DNA of 64,000 bases from Oceanobacillus piezotolerans (GTDB lineage Bacteria > Bacillota > Bacilli > Bacillales > Amphibacillaceae). The stretch covers positions 1 through 64,000 of the forward strand of contig NZ_RCHR01000002.1 in the NCBI RefSeq assembly GCF_003665065.1, given 5' to 3'. The number at the start of each line of letters is the position of its first letter. Position 1 is the stretch's first letter. The translations under genes were made by a program, and so were the position numbers. The notes beneath the pieces were generated by a model, which was not told where the DNA came from, ran no database searches, and worked only from the letters and a program-made list of their open reading frames with translations. This document shows positions 26,881 to 36,434 of this stretch, piece after piece.

Positions 26881-29800
26881 TTAGCTATTACCTTTTCCAT
26901 TCCCTTTACCCTTGCCTTTTCCTTTTCCTTTACCATCGTCTTTAGTGATGGTAATCTTACCTTCAGCTTTCTGACGTGTTTCGTTTCCGAAAATATCTTT
27001 AACCTTTACTTCCACCACAGCACCATCCGCAACCAGATTACTTGGGGCTGTCCAGTAACCAATATAGTGACCATCAGAAGTTTCCATCATCGGTAATTCA
27101 ATGGCATTTTGTGTACTAATATTAGTTAATGGCATAAAGATCGAGAACGTAGCATTTAAGTCTGCTTCACTATCAAACTCAATGACTACCGTCTCACCAG
27201 CTTGTACTTCCATATCTTCGGTAGGAGTTAGGTTTTCAACAACTGGTGCTGTATAGTCTGCAGAAACTGTAACAGTTTCGGTTGATACATTCCCAGCTCT
27301 GTCTGCAGCAACAACCTCAATCATATTTTCACCCTCATCAAGGATAATCCGTTTTGAATAAGCACCATCTGTTACTGTAGCAGAGGATCCATTTACTTTA
27401 ATAGTATCAAGATTCGCATCTTCAACAGAACCTTCAACCGTAACTGTTTCCCGGTTTAGCTTATCGCCGCTTGCTGGGGAATCTATTGTAAGACCAGGCG
27501 CTTCCGTATCTAAAGTAACAGTTACAGGTTCAGAAGTATTTACTTCTTCCCCATTTGAATAGGTAACTGCTGTAAAGACGTTTTCTCCTTCTGCTAGAGT
27601 AGTTGGAACAGCAAAACTGCCATCTTCCCCAATCTCTACTCTATCTACCTCTTCCCCGTTGTTTAATAGGGCTACAGTAGTTGTTGGCGAGGCAGTACCT
27701 TCCACTGTTACTTCCGCTTCATTTGTAATAGAATCAGAAGCAGGAGTTTTGATTTCAGCAGTTTCTACAGCATAAGCAATTCGAGCACGAATCATATAGT
27801 TTCCTTCAGCAGCAGGAGAGGTTGCCCATGCGCCACCAACTTCCTGATAGCTGCGTTTCGCATTCGGTCCATTTTCATCTGTAGCAAGACCTGGTACATT
27901 CGGATTTACACCAGTTTGAACATATACCATATAGAAATCTCCTTCTACTTGGATATTATGCTCACGCAAATCAACCACTGTCCATTCGTCTAAGCTGCGA
28001 ATCGCCTCAGCATCAACAGGTCCGGCAAGCTTTTCAAAAGGTGTGCCGTTTGTTCCACTTGCATCCCATACTTCTACTGCAAACTCAGTTCCACCAGGAT
28101 TTGGCCAGTCTGTACCGTGAAACTGGAAAACTCCATCTGTTACAACAGCAGATTCTTGTCCTTGGGGTAACGACATTTTTACTGCCCATTTATTTCCTGC
28201 ATCATAATATGCACGTGCATTTTCTGCTGTGCCATCATCATAGCCAATTTCCCCACCTGGATAAGTGAAATATGGCTCTAATTCAATATGAAGCTCCTGG
28301 TTTTCATTAAGAGTGACCTCAAGCTCTTTGCTGTGGAAGTCCTTTGCAATTACTTTTAATGTATATGTTCCTTCATAGGCAGTAAGTTCATAACTACCAT
28401 TTTCACTCGTTTCTACTGGGTTTACATTTGCATCTTCCACTAGAAGCAGTGTTGCCCCTTCAATCGGCTCACCAGAGCTTGCGCTTGTAACTGCTCCAGT
28501 GATTGTCGCCTTTGGTAATTCCTCTAATGTAAAGTTCGCTGTTGCTGTTTCATCCTCGCCTAGTGTAACTTCCTGTTCTGATGAATGGTAACCATAAGCA
28601 CTGGCATTTAATGTTAAATCACCGGCTGGATGAACAAAGGAATAGCTGCCATTAGCAGGATTGGTAGTAACAGAACGTCCGCTTTCTAATACCGTTACCT
28701 CTGCTCCTAAAGGAAGTAAACTTGGATGAATGGCTGAACCACGTTCATCAGATTGTGCACCACCTACTTTTTCCAAGCTTGGTGTGATTTTAGATGGATC
28801 AACAGGGTCTCCATCTTTCTTGTTTTCCTTATCCTTTACAACTTCGAACTGAGAACTTGGTGCTTCTTCAAGCCCTAAAGTTGTATCAGATAAAGCAACA
28901 TCATCAATATACCAGCCATCTCGTAATACACTTCCATCTGTATCTAAGTTAAATCCAATATAAACACGCTCACCCGCAAAATCAGACAAATCTATTTCAA
29001 CACTTTCCCAATTGTTATTTGTGTTAGTGATTCGAAGCAATTGTGTCCAATTTTCCATGTCTGTTGAAATGAAAACGTGTCCAAAATCCCAGTTCCGCTC
29101 TAAATTATACCAATGTTTAAATTGAAGATAGTTTTCTCCTTCAGGTAAATCTATTGGTGGCATTACTAGGGTTGAATTCTCATTATTGCTATACTGTCCT
29201 GCTGGATTCGTCGCATAGACATATTCTCCAGAAGCAGCATTACCTGGACCTGAAGTTGGGATACCTCGTTCCCAGGAATTGTTCTCCCCTGTTGCAGTCC
29301 ATCCAGCCGGTTCGGTTTCAAAGTCTGTGAAATATCCAACTGAAATACCTGGTTGAACAGTTATCACGTACTCCTCACTCGTAACTTGGTTATTACCAAA
29401 ATCATTGATAATCCACTGATACGTAAACGAGTCACCTGTAATTGCTTCTCCAGGAACAGTCACTACGTATTCTCCAGATTTATAATCTCCAGAAGTACGA
29501 GCTGCTTCAATCGTTTCTTCACCATGCTGTAAGGCTACAGAAGTAATGCTAATATTATCATTTACTTGGATTGCTAAATTCAAATCCATCCCTTCGAAGG
29601 TCTCTAAAGGTGCTGAGTGTTCATACGTAGGAGCTTCTGCATCTTCTCCTTCCACCGTAACTTGACCTTGAACTGTCCCCATTCCTGAGGCAACAGTAGA
29701 AACCGCCGCAAACGCATCTACTAATCCATGTCCATACCCATGATTAGGAGACTCAGGGAATGTTCTATCAGTTCTAGCTACAGCAGTACTTAATAGAATT

Positions 29801-31194
29801 TCCTCTATGTCATCTACATTTAAGTTACTGTTAGCAGATTCCAGCAGTGCTACAACACCTGCTAAAGCTGGTGTTGCCATCGAAGTTCCACTGTAATTGG
29901 AATATCCACCACCTGGAACCGCTGACCGAATACCCACCCCAGGAGCTGAGACATCAGGTTTAATCTCATCATAAGGAGATGGACCCTGTAGTGAAAAACT
30001 GGCTAAATTATCACTGCTATCTGTTGCACCTACTGCAAAAGATTCCGGATAATTTGATGGAGCCGCTACTGAACCTGGTCCACCAGGATTAGACAGCGTA
30101 GTATTTCCAGCAGCAAATGCAGGGAAAATATCCGCCGCTCTCCAAGCTATTACCATATCGCGATACCACTCATCAAGCCCTGAACCCCCTCCCCAAGAGT
30201 TATTAACGACGTCTGGAGCTTTTGTTGCGTCTCCACCAGGAGCCATTATCCATTCAGCTGCCTCTAGTAAATCACTATCGTAGGCTCCGTTTGAAGTAAA
30301 TGCCTGAACCGCAATCCATTTCGCGCCAGGAGCTACTCCGATTTGGTTGGAGCCATTATCCTCACTGCCAACCATTGTTCCCATTGTATGTGTCCCGTGA
30401 CCGTCTATATCGTACGGTTCTGTTTCCCCATTTACTGGATCAAAGAAACTGTACGTATGGTCCACTTCACCTGTTGCTGCATTATAACCTGCGTATTTTT
30501 CGATTAATGCTGGGTGGTCCCACTCAACACCAGTATCAATATTTGCGACAACTACTCCAGTCCCATCAACCCCCATTCCCCAAACATCGGGAGCATTAAT
30601 GCGATCCACATTCCATTCGACACTCTGCTTATCTGCTTTAGGAGCTTCTTTAGCTTCCGTCTTAAATAATTGACGCTTTTCATTTGGCAAAATTTTCTCT
30701 ACTTCTGAGAATGTTGCTATTTTCTCAGCAATTTCTTTAGTTGCCGTAACGGCCATACCATTTACTACAAAATAAGAGTGAAAGGAATCAACATTTCCTT
30801 TTTCAACCTCTTCTTCCAAAAATGATTTTACATTTGACTGTGTCTGAAGCGAAGTAGCTTTCAATTCAGAAATCACCGCAGACCTTTGTGCATATTTTTG
30901 CGACACGGCTGATAAGTTTGCCTTTGCAGCATTTTCTTTTGCTTCATTTGCAATCTTTAATGCATCTGCTTTTTCGCTAAATTTGACTAAAAACGTTACT
31001 TTTTCTTCCTTACTAAATTGTTCTTTAAGACTCTTGGCAACTTTTGTTTCAGCAGTTTTTTTAGAATCAAATAAAGCCTCGCTTACTTTATTCGATTCGG
31101 CAAATGCTAATGACGGAATAACTAATGTCAAAATCATAATGACAGTAGTGATGAGACTAAACCATTTAGCTCCTGACTTTCTCTTTCTTTTCAA
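26881..31194 (-). CDS. bpr: secreted subtilisin-like protease, bacillopeptidase F-like
   Basis: A 1437-residue exported S8 protease, close in length and layout to bacillopeptidase F (1433 residues in B. subtilis). In order: signal peptide (about 1-33), propeptide (about 60-180), catalytic domain with Asp220 (NIDTGVEW), His266 (DGHGTHT), oxyanion Asn364 (AAGNTT) and Ser438 (SGTSMATP). Then a MAM/immune-inhibitor-like jelly roll (about 620-770), two carboxypeptidase-regulatory-like domains (about 825-975), a domain around 980-1135, two bacterial Ig-like domains (about 1150-1310), and a basic GKGKGKGKGKGNGKGNS tail. TTG 31194 is seven bases after GGGGAGG; upstream in-frame codons would put a helix before the signal. 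No missing catalytic residue is seen. Confidence 0.94.
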   Translation of the reverse strand: MKRKRKSGAKWFSLITTVIMILTLVIPSLAFAESNKVSEALFDSKKTAETKVAKSLKEQFSKEEKVTFLVKFSEKADALKIANEAKENAAKANLSAVSQKYAQRSAVISELKATSLQTQSNVKSFLEEEVEKGNVDSFHSYFVVNGMAVTATKEIAEKIATFSEVEKILPNEKRQLFKTEAKEAPKADKQSVEWNVDRINAPDVWGMGVDGTGVVVANIDTGVEWDHPALIEKYAGYNAATGEVDHTYSFFDPVNGETEPYDIDGHGTHTMGTMVGSEDNGSNQIGVAPGAKWIAVQAFTSNGAYDSDLLEAAEWIMAPGGDATKAPDVVNNSWGGGSGLDEWYRDMVIAWRAADIFPAFAAGNTTLSNPGGPGSVAAPSNYPESFAVGATDSSDNLASFSLQGPSPYDEIKPDVSAPGVGIRSAVPGGGYSNYSGTSMATPALAGVVALLESANSNLNVDDIEEILLSTAVARTDRTFPESPNHGYGHGLVDAFAAVSTVASGMGTVQGQVTVEGEDAEAPTYEHSAPLETFEGMDLNLAIQVNDNISITSVALQHGEETIEAARTSGDYKSGEYVVTVPGEAITGDSFTYQWIINDFGNNQVTSEEYVITVQPGISVGYFTDFETEPAGWTATGENNSWERGIPTSGPGNAASGEYVYATNPAGQYSNNENSTLVMPPIDLPEGENYLQFKHWYNLERNWDFGHVFISTDMENWTQLLRITNTNNNWESVEIDLSDFAGERVYIGFNLDTDGSVLRDGWYIDDVALSDTTLGLEEAPSSQFEVVKDKENKKDGDPVDPSKITPSLEKVGGAQSDERGSAIHPSLLPLGAEVTVLESGRSVTTNPANGSYSFVHPAGDLTLNASAYGYHSSEQEVTLGEDETATANFTLEELPKATITGAVTSASSGEPIEGATLLLVEDANVNPVETSENGSYELTAYEGTYTLKVIAKDFHSKELEVTLNENQELHIELEPYFTYPGGEIGYDDGTAENARAYYDAGNKWAVKMSLPQGQESAVVTDGVFQFHGTDWPNPGGTEFAVEVWDASGTNGTPFEKLAGPVDAEAIRSLDEWTVVDLREHNIQVEGDFYMVYVQTGVNPNVPGLATDENGPNAKRSYQEVGGAWATSPAAEGNYMIRARIAYAVETAEIKTPASDSITNEAEVTVEGTASPTTTVALLNNGEEVDRVEIGEDGSFAVPTTLAEGENVFTAVTYSNGEEVNTSEPVTVTLDTEAPGLTIDSPASGDKLNRETVTVEGSVEDANLDTIKVNGSSATVTDGAYSKRIILDEGENMIEVVAADRAGNVSTETVTVSADYTAPVVENLTPTEDMEVQAGETVVIEFDSEADLNATFSIFMPLTNISTQNAIELPMMETSDGHYIGYWTAPSNLVADGAVVEVKVKDIFGNETRQKAEGKITITKDDGKGKGKGKGKGNGKGNS

Positions 31195-31435
31195 CCAAAT
31201 TCCTCCCCTCATTTTTAAAAAGAATGACGAATGGACCCTACCCTCCTCTAGTTTTCTACTAAGTAAGCCCAATGAAGTTATTGCAAGTATAATAGAATAG
31301 ATAGTGAATAGATGTCGTTTCTTGTCTGTAATTTTCCGAATATTCAAAAATGATTATTTGTAATTATTTTTTCCTATTTTAGTTCATAGGTAATTAGACT
31401 GGACGATGAAGTTAAACTATGTAGTGGGACATTTA

Positions 31436-31906
31436 TATATTGCTGTTTATGCTTAGTTTTTTAGATAAACTTCTGATTAGTTTAATTCAGTATATCTTGC
31501 AAAAATATGTAGAGTATGGAAACACATGAGAAATATGCGCTCGTGATTTCCGCTCCGGGCAGTACGCTTTCCGCGGGCAACGTCTCAGCCTCGGGCCAAC
31601 AGGATGTTGGTCATAAAGGCGTTGCCACAGGACGTGGCGTTCTTAGCCTTTGTTCCTTTACGCTTCCTGCGGGGTCTTCGCTTGTTGCTTTTCCCGCAGG
31701 AGTCGACTGCCCTCCGCTACAATCACTTCCTGTATAGTAGGCGGTGTTTCCTCTATATTTTGTTTAAAGATTAATAGCGCAACTTAGCGGAGGAAATACA
31801 CGGAGACTCCTGCGGGATGAAAAGCCTAGTTGAGACCCCACAGAGACGATAGTCTCGAGGAGGCTCAACAGCGCTCGCGGAAAGCGTAGTGTATTTCCGG
31901 AGCGGT
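31436..31906. repeat. large palindromic repeat, copy B (with nested hairpin module)
   Basis: The core is 31543-31906 and matches copies A and C in both arms. Between the arms it holds a module of about 66 bases with two hairpins, CCAACA-TGTTGG and AAAGGCGTTGCCAC...GTGGCGTTCTTAGCCTTT (about 31594-31662), missing from copy A. The 107-base flank 31436-31542 closely matches the flank of copy A (TAGATAAACTTCTGATTAG and so on). Confidence 0.9.
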
Positions 31907-32257
31907 TCTCAGCACTATTCTGAAAAAAGTTAATCAACAATTAATCAACATCTTATATCAACTGCTTAAAAGAAAGTACGCAACAAAAAACCATTACATA
32001 TAACTACTTAAGTACAGGCCTTTAAATCTATTTTTTCTAGCAAAAAGAAAAAATAGGTCTTTATACATTAAGAAATGTAAGTTTTGCAGATAAAATGATT
32101 CATTATATAAGGCATCCATAGGGTGAAGAGTGGTAATATAGAACTATTATTCTGTTTTATCTAAGTACTTGAATAGATAAACAGAAGATAGAGCACTTTA
32201 TTTTACGGCAAAAGGAATAACGCTTACAATAAGAAGAAAATGATGAGGAGCATGTAT
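31907..32257. other. gene-free gap after repeat B
   Basis: No gene is supported. Two AT-rich inverted repeats are visible: CTATTTTTTCT/AGAAAAAATAG (32028-32038 with 32046-32056) and TCTGTTTTATCTA/TAGATAAACAGA (32151-32163 with 32174-32185). The promoter of the following gene should lie near the second one, but no clear -35/-10 pair is found. Confidence 0.5.
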
Positions 32258-32818
32258 ATGAGTTTAAATCAGTGGTTTGAGAAGGGTATTTCTGCTAATG
32301 ATTATATTAACGCGATGGAAAAGAACAAAGAGGGATTACTACATATTAAACAATCTTTCCAACTCCCAAATGATGAAGCATTCTTTGAGAATATGAAAGA
32401 CAAAAACATCCGTGCTATCGTTTTGACTGAGGATTGGTGTGGTGATGCAATGCTTAATATTCCTATCTTATTAAACTTCGCTGAGAAAATAGATATGGAA
32501 GTACGCATGTTATTACGTGACCAAAACCTAGAATTAATGGACCAATACTTAACAAATGGCACAGCAAGATCAATTCCTATATTTATTTTTATTAACGAAG
32601 AAGGGGAAGAAGTAGCGAAATGGGGACCGCGTGCTTCAGAAGTTCAGAGATTTGTCGATGAAACCCGTTCCTCCCTCCCACCTAAAGATGCGGCTGATTA
32701 TCAAGAAAAAGCCAACGAATTATATGCAGGGATGCAGAAGGAATTCCAACAGAATGTTAATTTTTGGAGCTTCGTCTACCAAAGCATCAAATCTGCTTTA
32801 CAAAAGGCTTACCAATAA
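32258..32818 (+). CDS. thioredoxin-like protein with a single active-site cysteine
   Basis: This 186-residue thioredoxin-fold protein has its active-site stretch at VLTEDWCGDAMLNIPILL (near residue 65), with WCGDA where thioredoxins have WCGPC, so only one cysteine remains. RSIPIFIFINEEGEEVAKWGPR corresponds to the cis-Pro region. Family members in Bacillus are annotated only as thioredoxin family; a thiol-transfer or peroxidase-related role is possible. ATG 32258 lies eight bases after GAGGAG; the earlier ATGs at 32240 and 32243 include the site. A terminator follows at 32911-32939. Confidence 0.82.
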   Translation: MSLNQWFEKGISANDYINAMEKNKEGLLHIKQSFQLPNDEAFFENMKDKNIRAIVLTEDWCGDAMLNIPILLNFAEKIDMEVRMLLRDQNLELMDQYLTNGTARSIPIFIFINEEGEEVAKWGPRASEVQRFVDETRSSLPPKDAADYQEKANELYAGMQKEFQQNVNFWSFVYQSIKSALQKAYQ

Positions 32819-32910
32819 AAAATTAAGTTAACAACGGTTTTCAAAATCAGGTGTTAAAATAGGACCAATCAAAAAGTGAAAGGTCTTACTTCAAATTATA
32901 TATATGAAAG

Positions 32911-32943
32911 GAGCTGGGACGAGATTGTTGTCCCAGCTCTTTT
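32911..32943 (+). terminator. terminator after the thioredoxin-like gene
   Basis: GAGCTGGGAC pairs perfectly with GTCCCAGCTC and is followed by TTTTC. Confidence 0.88.
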
Positions 32944-33008
32944 CATGTATAAGTTTAATATTGCTTGGAGCATACTAAAAGGTATAATAATCCCTGCCAG
33001 GTGAGAGA

Positions 33009-34007
33009 ATGACTGTCAAACTTTTAAAAAACCTATATTTTCGCTTACCAATTCTCATAAAACTTCTAACATCTGTATTAATACTGATGACCGCTTTCGG
33101 AATACTGATTCACTACGTTGAACCAATCCAATTCCCCACCATATTTGATGGAATCTGGTGGGCATTTGTGACAGCCGCAACGGTCGGCTATGGAGATTAT
33201 GTCCCCTTAACGACTACAGGAAGAATTGTTGCTATTGCTCTAATTCTATCTGGAGGAGGGATAATTGCTTTTTATATATCCACCATCTCAGCGGCAACAA
33301 TTCAAAGAGAGCAAAATTTAGAACAGGGGAAAATTCCTTATAGAGGAATAAATCATTTTATAATTATAGGATGGAACGAACGAACTCGTCAGCTTATTGA
33401 GCACTATATAGAAAAATTCCCTGCACTGCAAATTGTGCTTATTGACCGTACTCTAGATCGTGTTTCCTATAATGAATATCCTATTCATTTTATTAAAGGA
33501 GATGCTACTGAAGACGATATACTCTCCATGGCCAACATTAGAATGGCACAAAAAGTATTAATAACTGGGGACACGTCCAAGTTAGAAAAACTAGCAGATA
33601 CATGGACTATTCTCGCTACATTAGCTATTCGAGGAAATAATCAGGATGTCTTTATTGTTGCGGAGATTTTTACAAAAATACAAATAGAAAACGCTATCAG
33701 GGCAGGAGCAAATACGATTATTCGGCCAAATGATTTTCTAAGTACATTGTTTTTTCATGAGTTATCTCATATGAGAACGGCTACACCTTTTGAGGATATT
33801 CTTCATATTCTGAAGCAAAAACAATTCTCTCATATGAAGCTGCCAGCAGAATTAGAGAATTCAACCTTTAAAGATGCTTCCCTTCTTTTAATGAGCCAAG
33901 GACAACTTCTATTAGGTTATGTTCGCGATGGAGAATACGTGATTCATCCAAAAAAAAACCAACATCTAAAGCCGGATGACATTCTCCTATCCTTAATAGA
34001 TTGGTAA
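33009..34007 (+). CDS. yugO: potassium channel with RCK domain (YugO)
   Basis: This 332-residue two-helix K+ channel subunit has membrane segments at about residues 11-35 and 68-92, with the selectivity filter TVGYGDY near residue 59 between them. A cytoplasmic RCK/TrkA-N domain follows (NHFIIIGWNERTRQLIEHY near 112, then IKGDATEDDILSMA), and a C-terminal TrkA-C-like part ends the protein. B. subtilis YugO releases potassium and carries electrical signals in biofilms; that role is known there and only inferred here. GTGAGAG precedes the ATG closely. It heads a block in B. subtilis order (yugO, yugI, pgi). Confidence 0.93.
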   Translation: MTVKLLKNLYFRLPILIKLLTSVLILMTAFGILIHYVEPIQFPTIFDGIWWAFVTAATVGYGDYVPLTTTGRIVAIALILSGGGIIAFYISTISAATIQREQNLEQGKIPYRGINHFIIIGWNERTRQLIEHYIEKFPALQIVLIDRTLDRVSYNEYPIHFIKGDATEDDILSMANIRMAQKVLITGDTSKLEKLADTWTILATLAIRGNNQDVFIVAEIFTKIQIENAIRAGANTIIRPNDFLSTLFFHELSHMRTATPFEDILHILKQKQFSHMKLPAELENSTFKDASLLLMSQGQLLLGYVRDGEYVIHPKKNQHLKPDDILLSLIDW

Positions 34008-34084
34008 ATTAAATTTTGCGTGATTATATATAGTATGTTAAAATAATTTATTGTGTGAAAAGAATCGAATAGGAGATGTTCATC

Positions 34085-34468
34085 ATGGCAAATAAATTTG
34101 AGGCCGGCCAAGTACTTGACGGAAAAGTTACCGGTATACAACCCTATGGAGCATTCGTTGCTCTAGACGAAGAAACTCAAGGATTAGTTCATATTTCTGA
34201 AATTACGCACGGATTTGTAAAAGATATTAACGATCATCTAACTGTAGGAGAGGAAGTAAAAGTTAAAGTCTTAAACGTTGACGATGAAAAAGGAAAAGTT
34301 TCCCTTTCTATTCGTGCTACAGAGGAAGCACCGAAGAAAGCAGCTGCTCCTAAGAAAGCACCAAGCGCACCTAAACAAGAAGCGGATGCATCTGGTTTTA
34401 ATACGTTGAAGGACAAACTACAAGAATGGATTGATCAGTCTTCTGACCGCGGTTCATTCAAAAAATAA
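34085..34468 (+). CDS. yugI: S1-domain RNA-binding general stress protein 13 (YugI)
   Basis: This 127-residue protein has one S1 RNA-binding domain: FEAGQVLDGKVTGIQPYGAFVAL, GLVHISEITHGFVKDI and VKVKVLNVDDEKGKVSLSIRA span residues 4-78. A Lys/Ala/Pro-rich linker and a short C-terminal segment, GFNTLKDKLQEWIDQSSDRG, follow. Relatives associate with ribosomes and are stress induced. ATG 34085 is eight bases after AGGAGA, so I reject the ATG three codons earlier, which is only one base downstream of that site. A clean terminator follows. Confidence 0.93.
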   Translation: MANKFEAGQVLDGKVTGIQPYGAFVALDEETQGLVHISEITHGFVKDINDHLTVGEEVKVKVLNVDDEKGKVSLSIRATEEAPKKAAAPKKAPSAPKQEADASGFNTLKDKLQEWIDQSSDRGSFKK

Positions 34469-34480
34469 GAACGAATGATT

Positions 34481-34507
34481 GCATACACTCGCAGTGTATG
34501 CTTTTTT
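34481..34507 (+). terminator. terminator of yugI
   Basis: GCATACACT pairs perfectly with AGTGTATGC over a three-base loop, followed by TTTTTT. Confidence 0.92.
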
Positions 34508-34717
34508 CTTATACCTAGCTCATTTAAACGTCTGTACACATGGTAACCCGTGATAAAAAATACTCAAAAACTCGAAAACATTCGGTGAATTGCCAAGTCT
34601 ACACTTATACAAATTACTTGCTAAAGAATCATACTCATTCTTGATTTAATATCTTTATTTGGGTAAAGTAAGGTTGTATTAATCTGTAAAACAAGGAAGA
34701 ATCAGAGGAGGATAAAA

Positions 34718-36064
34718 ATGACTCACGTTTCATTTAAATATGATAAAGCTCTTACTTTCTTTAACCAACAAGAAGTAGACAATTTATCTCCATTTGTTGA
34801 GGCAGCTCATCATATGTTACATAATAAAACAGGTGCTGGAAGCGACTACCTTGGTTGGGTAGACCTACCTGAAAACTTTGATAAAGAAGAATATGCTCGC
34901 ATTAAAAAAGCAGCTGACAAAATTCGTAATGATTCTGATATTCTACTGGTTATTGGAATCGGTGGTTCATACTTAGGCGCACGTGCAGCATTGGAAATGC
35001 TTAACCATTCTTTCCAAAATCTGCTTACTAAAGAAGAGAGAAACGCTCCTCAAATCATTTTTGTAGGTCATCATTTAAGCTCTACTTATATGAGTGAATT
35101 ATTTGATGTTCTAAAAGATAAGGATTTCTCAATCAATGTTATTTCAAAAAGTGGTACTACAACAGAACCTGCAGTTGCATTCCGCATCTTTAAAAAATAC
35201 TTAGAAGAAAAATATGGCATGGAAGAAGCTGTAAAACGTATTTATGCGACTACTGACAAAGAAAAAGGTGCATTAAAAACATCTGCTGATGAAGCTGGTT
35301 ATGAAACATTCGTAATCCCAGATGATGTTGGTGGGCGTTACTCCGTTCTAACTGCAGTAGGTCTTCTTCCTATCGCGGTAAGTGGTATAGCAACGGATGA
35401 TATTATGCAAGGTGCAAAAGATGCGATGCATGACTTTGCTGAACCATCTCTTGCAAAAAATGCGGCATATCAATATGCGGCTGTTCGTAATGTTTTATAT
35501 GCGAAAGGTAAAGTAACAGAGCTTTTAATCAATTATGAGCCAAGCCTACAATACTTTGCTGAGTGGTGGAAACAATTATTTGGTGAAAGTGAAGGGAAGG
35601 ATCAAAAAGCTCTTTATCCCTCTTCAGCTAACTTTACAACTGACCTTCATTCATTAGGTCAATATATTCAAGAAGGTCGCCGTAACATCTTTGAAACTGT
35701 GCTTCACGTCAATCAATCAAAGAAAGAGTTAACGCTAGAAGCTGAAGATAATAATTCAGATGGTTTAAATTACTTGGCTGGAAAAACGATTCATGAAATT
35801 AATGATAAAGCATTCCAAGGAACACTGCTTGCCCACACAGATGGAGATGTTCCCAACTTAGTCGTAGAGGTACCGAAACTGGATGCCTACACATTCGGCT
35901 ATCTTGTTTATTTCTTTGAGAAAGCTTGTGGAATGAGCGGCTATTTATTAGGTGTAAATCCATTTGATCAACCTGGTGTAGAAGCTTATAAGAAAAATAT
36001 GTTTGCATTACTTGGTAAACCAGGATTTGAAAAAGAAAAAGAAGAATTAGAAAAACGTTTATAA
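34718..36064 (+). CDS. pgi: glucose-6-phosphate isomerase
   Basis: Interconverts glucose-6-phosphate and fructose-6-phosphate in glycolysis and gluconeogenesis. The 448 residues match the Firmicute PGI size. Signatures: [16 protein letters not shown] near residue 75, [16 protein letters not shown] near 142, [17 protein letters not shown] near 205, and [25 protein letters not shown] near the C-terminus with the catalytic Lys. GAGGAGG precedes the ATG. It lies in the yugO-yugI-pgi block, and a terminator follows at 36155-36187. Confidence 0.98.
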   Translation: MTHVSFKYDKALTFFNQQEVDNLSPFVEAAHHMLHNKTGAGSDYLGWVDLPENFDKEEYARIKKAADKIRNDSDILLVIGIGGSYLGARAALEMLNHSFQNLLTKEERNAPQIIFVGHHLSSTYMSELFDVLKDKDFSINVISKSGTTTEPAVAFRIFKKYLEEKYGMEEAVKRIYATTDKEKGALKTSADEAGYETFVIPDDVGGRYSVLTAVGLLPIAVSGIATDDIMQGAKDAMHDFAEPSLAKNAAYQYAAVRNVLYAKGKVTELLINYEPSLQYFAEWWKQLFGESEGKDQKALYPSSANFTTDLHSLGQYIQEGRRNIFETVLHVNQSKKELTLEAEDNNSDGLNYLAGKTIHEINDKAFQGTLLAHTDGDVPNLVVEVPKLDAYTFGYLVYFFEKACGMSGYLLGVNPFDQPGVEAYKKNMFALLGKPGFEKEKEELEKRL

Positions 36065-36154
36065 GAATTAAATAAAAATATCTTAAATCAGGTTTAAAAG
36101 GAAATATGTCGGGTATACTTATTAACGTAAGACTTTCTCGTATTCCCCCTGTAT

Positions 36155-36187
36155 GCAAAGCGCTAATTTAACGCTTTGCTTTTTTTT
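36155..36187 (+). terminator. terminator of pgi
   Basis: GCAAAGCG pairs with CGCTTTGC across a nine-base loop, followed by an eight-base T-run. Confidence 0.92.
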
Positions 36188-36434
36188 GCTTTTTTATGCT
36201 ACGCTATCGGCAAACTTAAAACGACAGGTTTTAAGGCTTTAAATAAAATGCTTATCTAAAAGACTAGTTCATAGGTGGCTCCAGCACGTCTGCATGTGTT
36301 GCTGCACTTGATTGGCGTATTTGACGTATTCACTATACAACATAACTTGAATGGAATAATACTAACCGTTTTTATGTATTCTGCTTGCTGATTTCTGTTA
36401 TAATTAGTCATATTAACATTAGAGGGGGTATAAA
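36188..36434. other. gap between pgi and patB
   Basis: No gene is visible. TATAAT at about 36397 is a possible -10 box for patB, about 40 bases before its start codon, but no good -35 box is seen at the proper distance. Confidence 0.4.
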
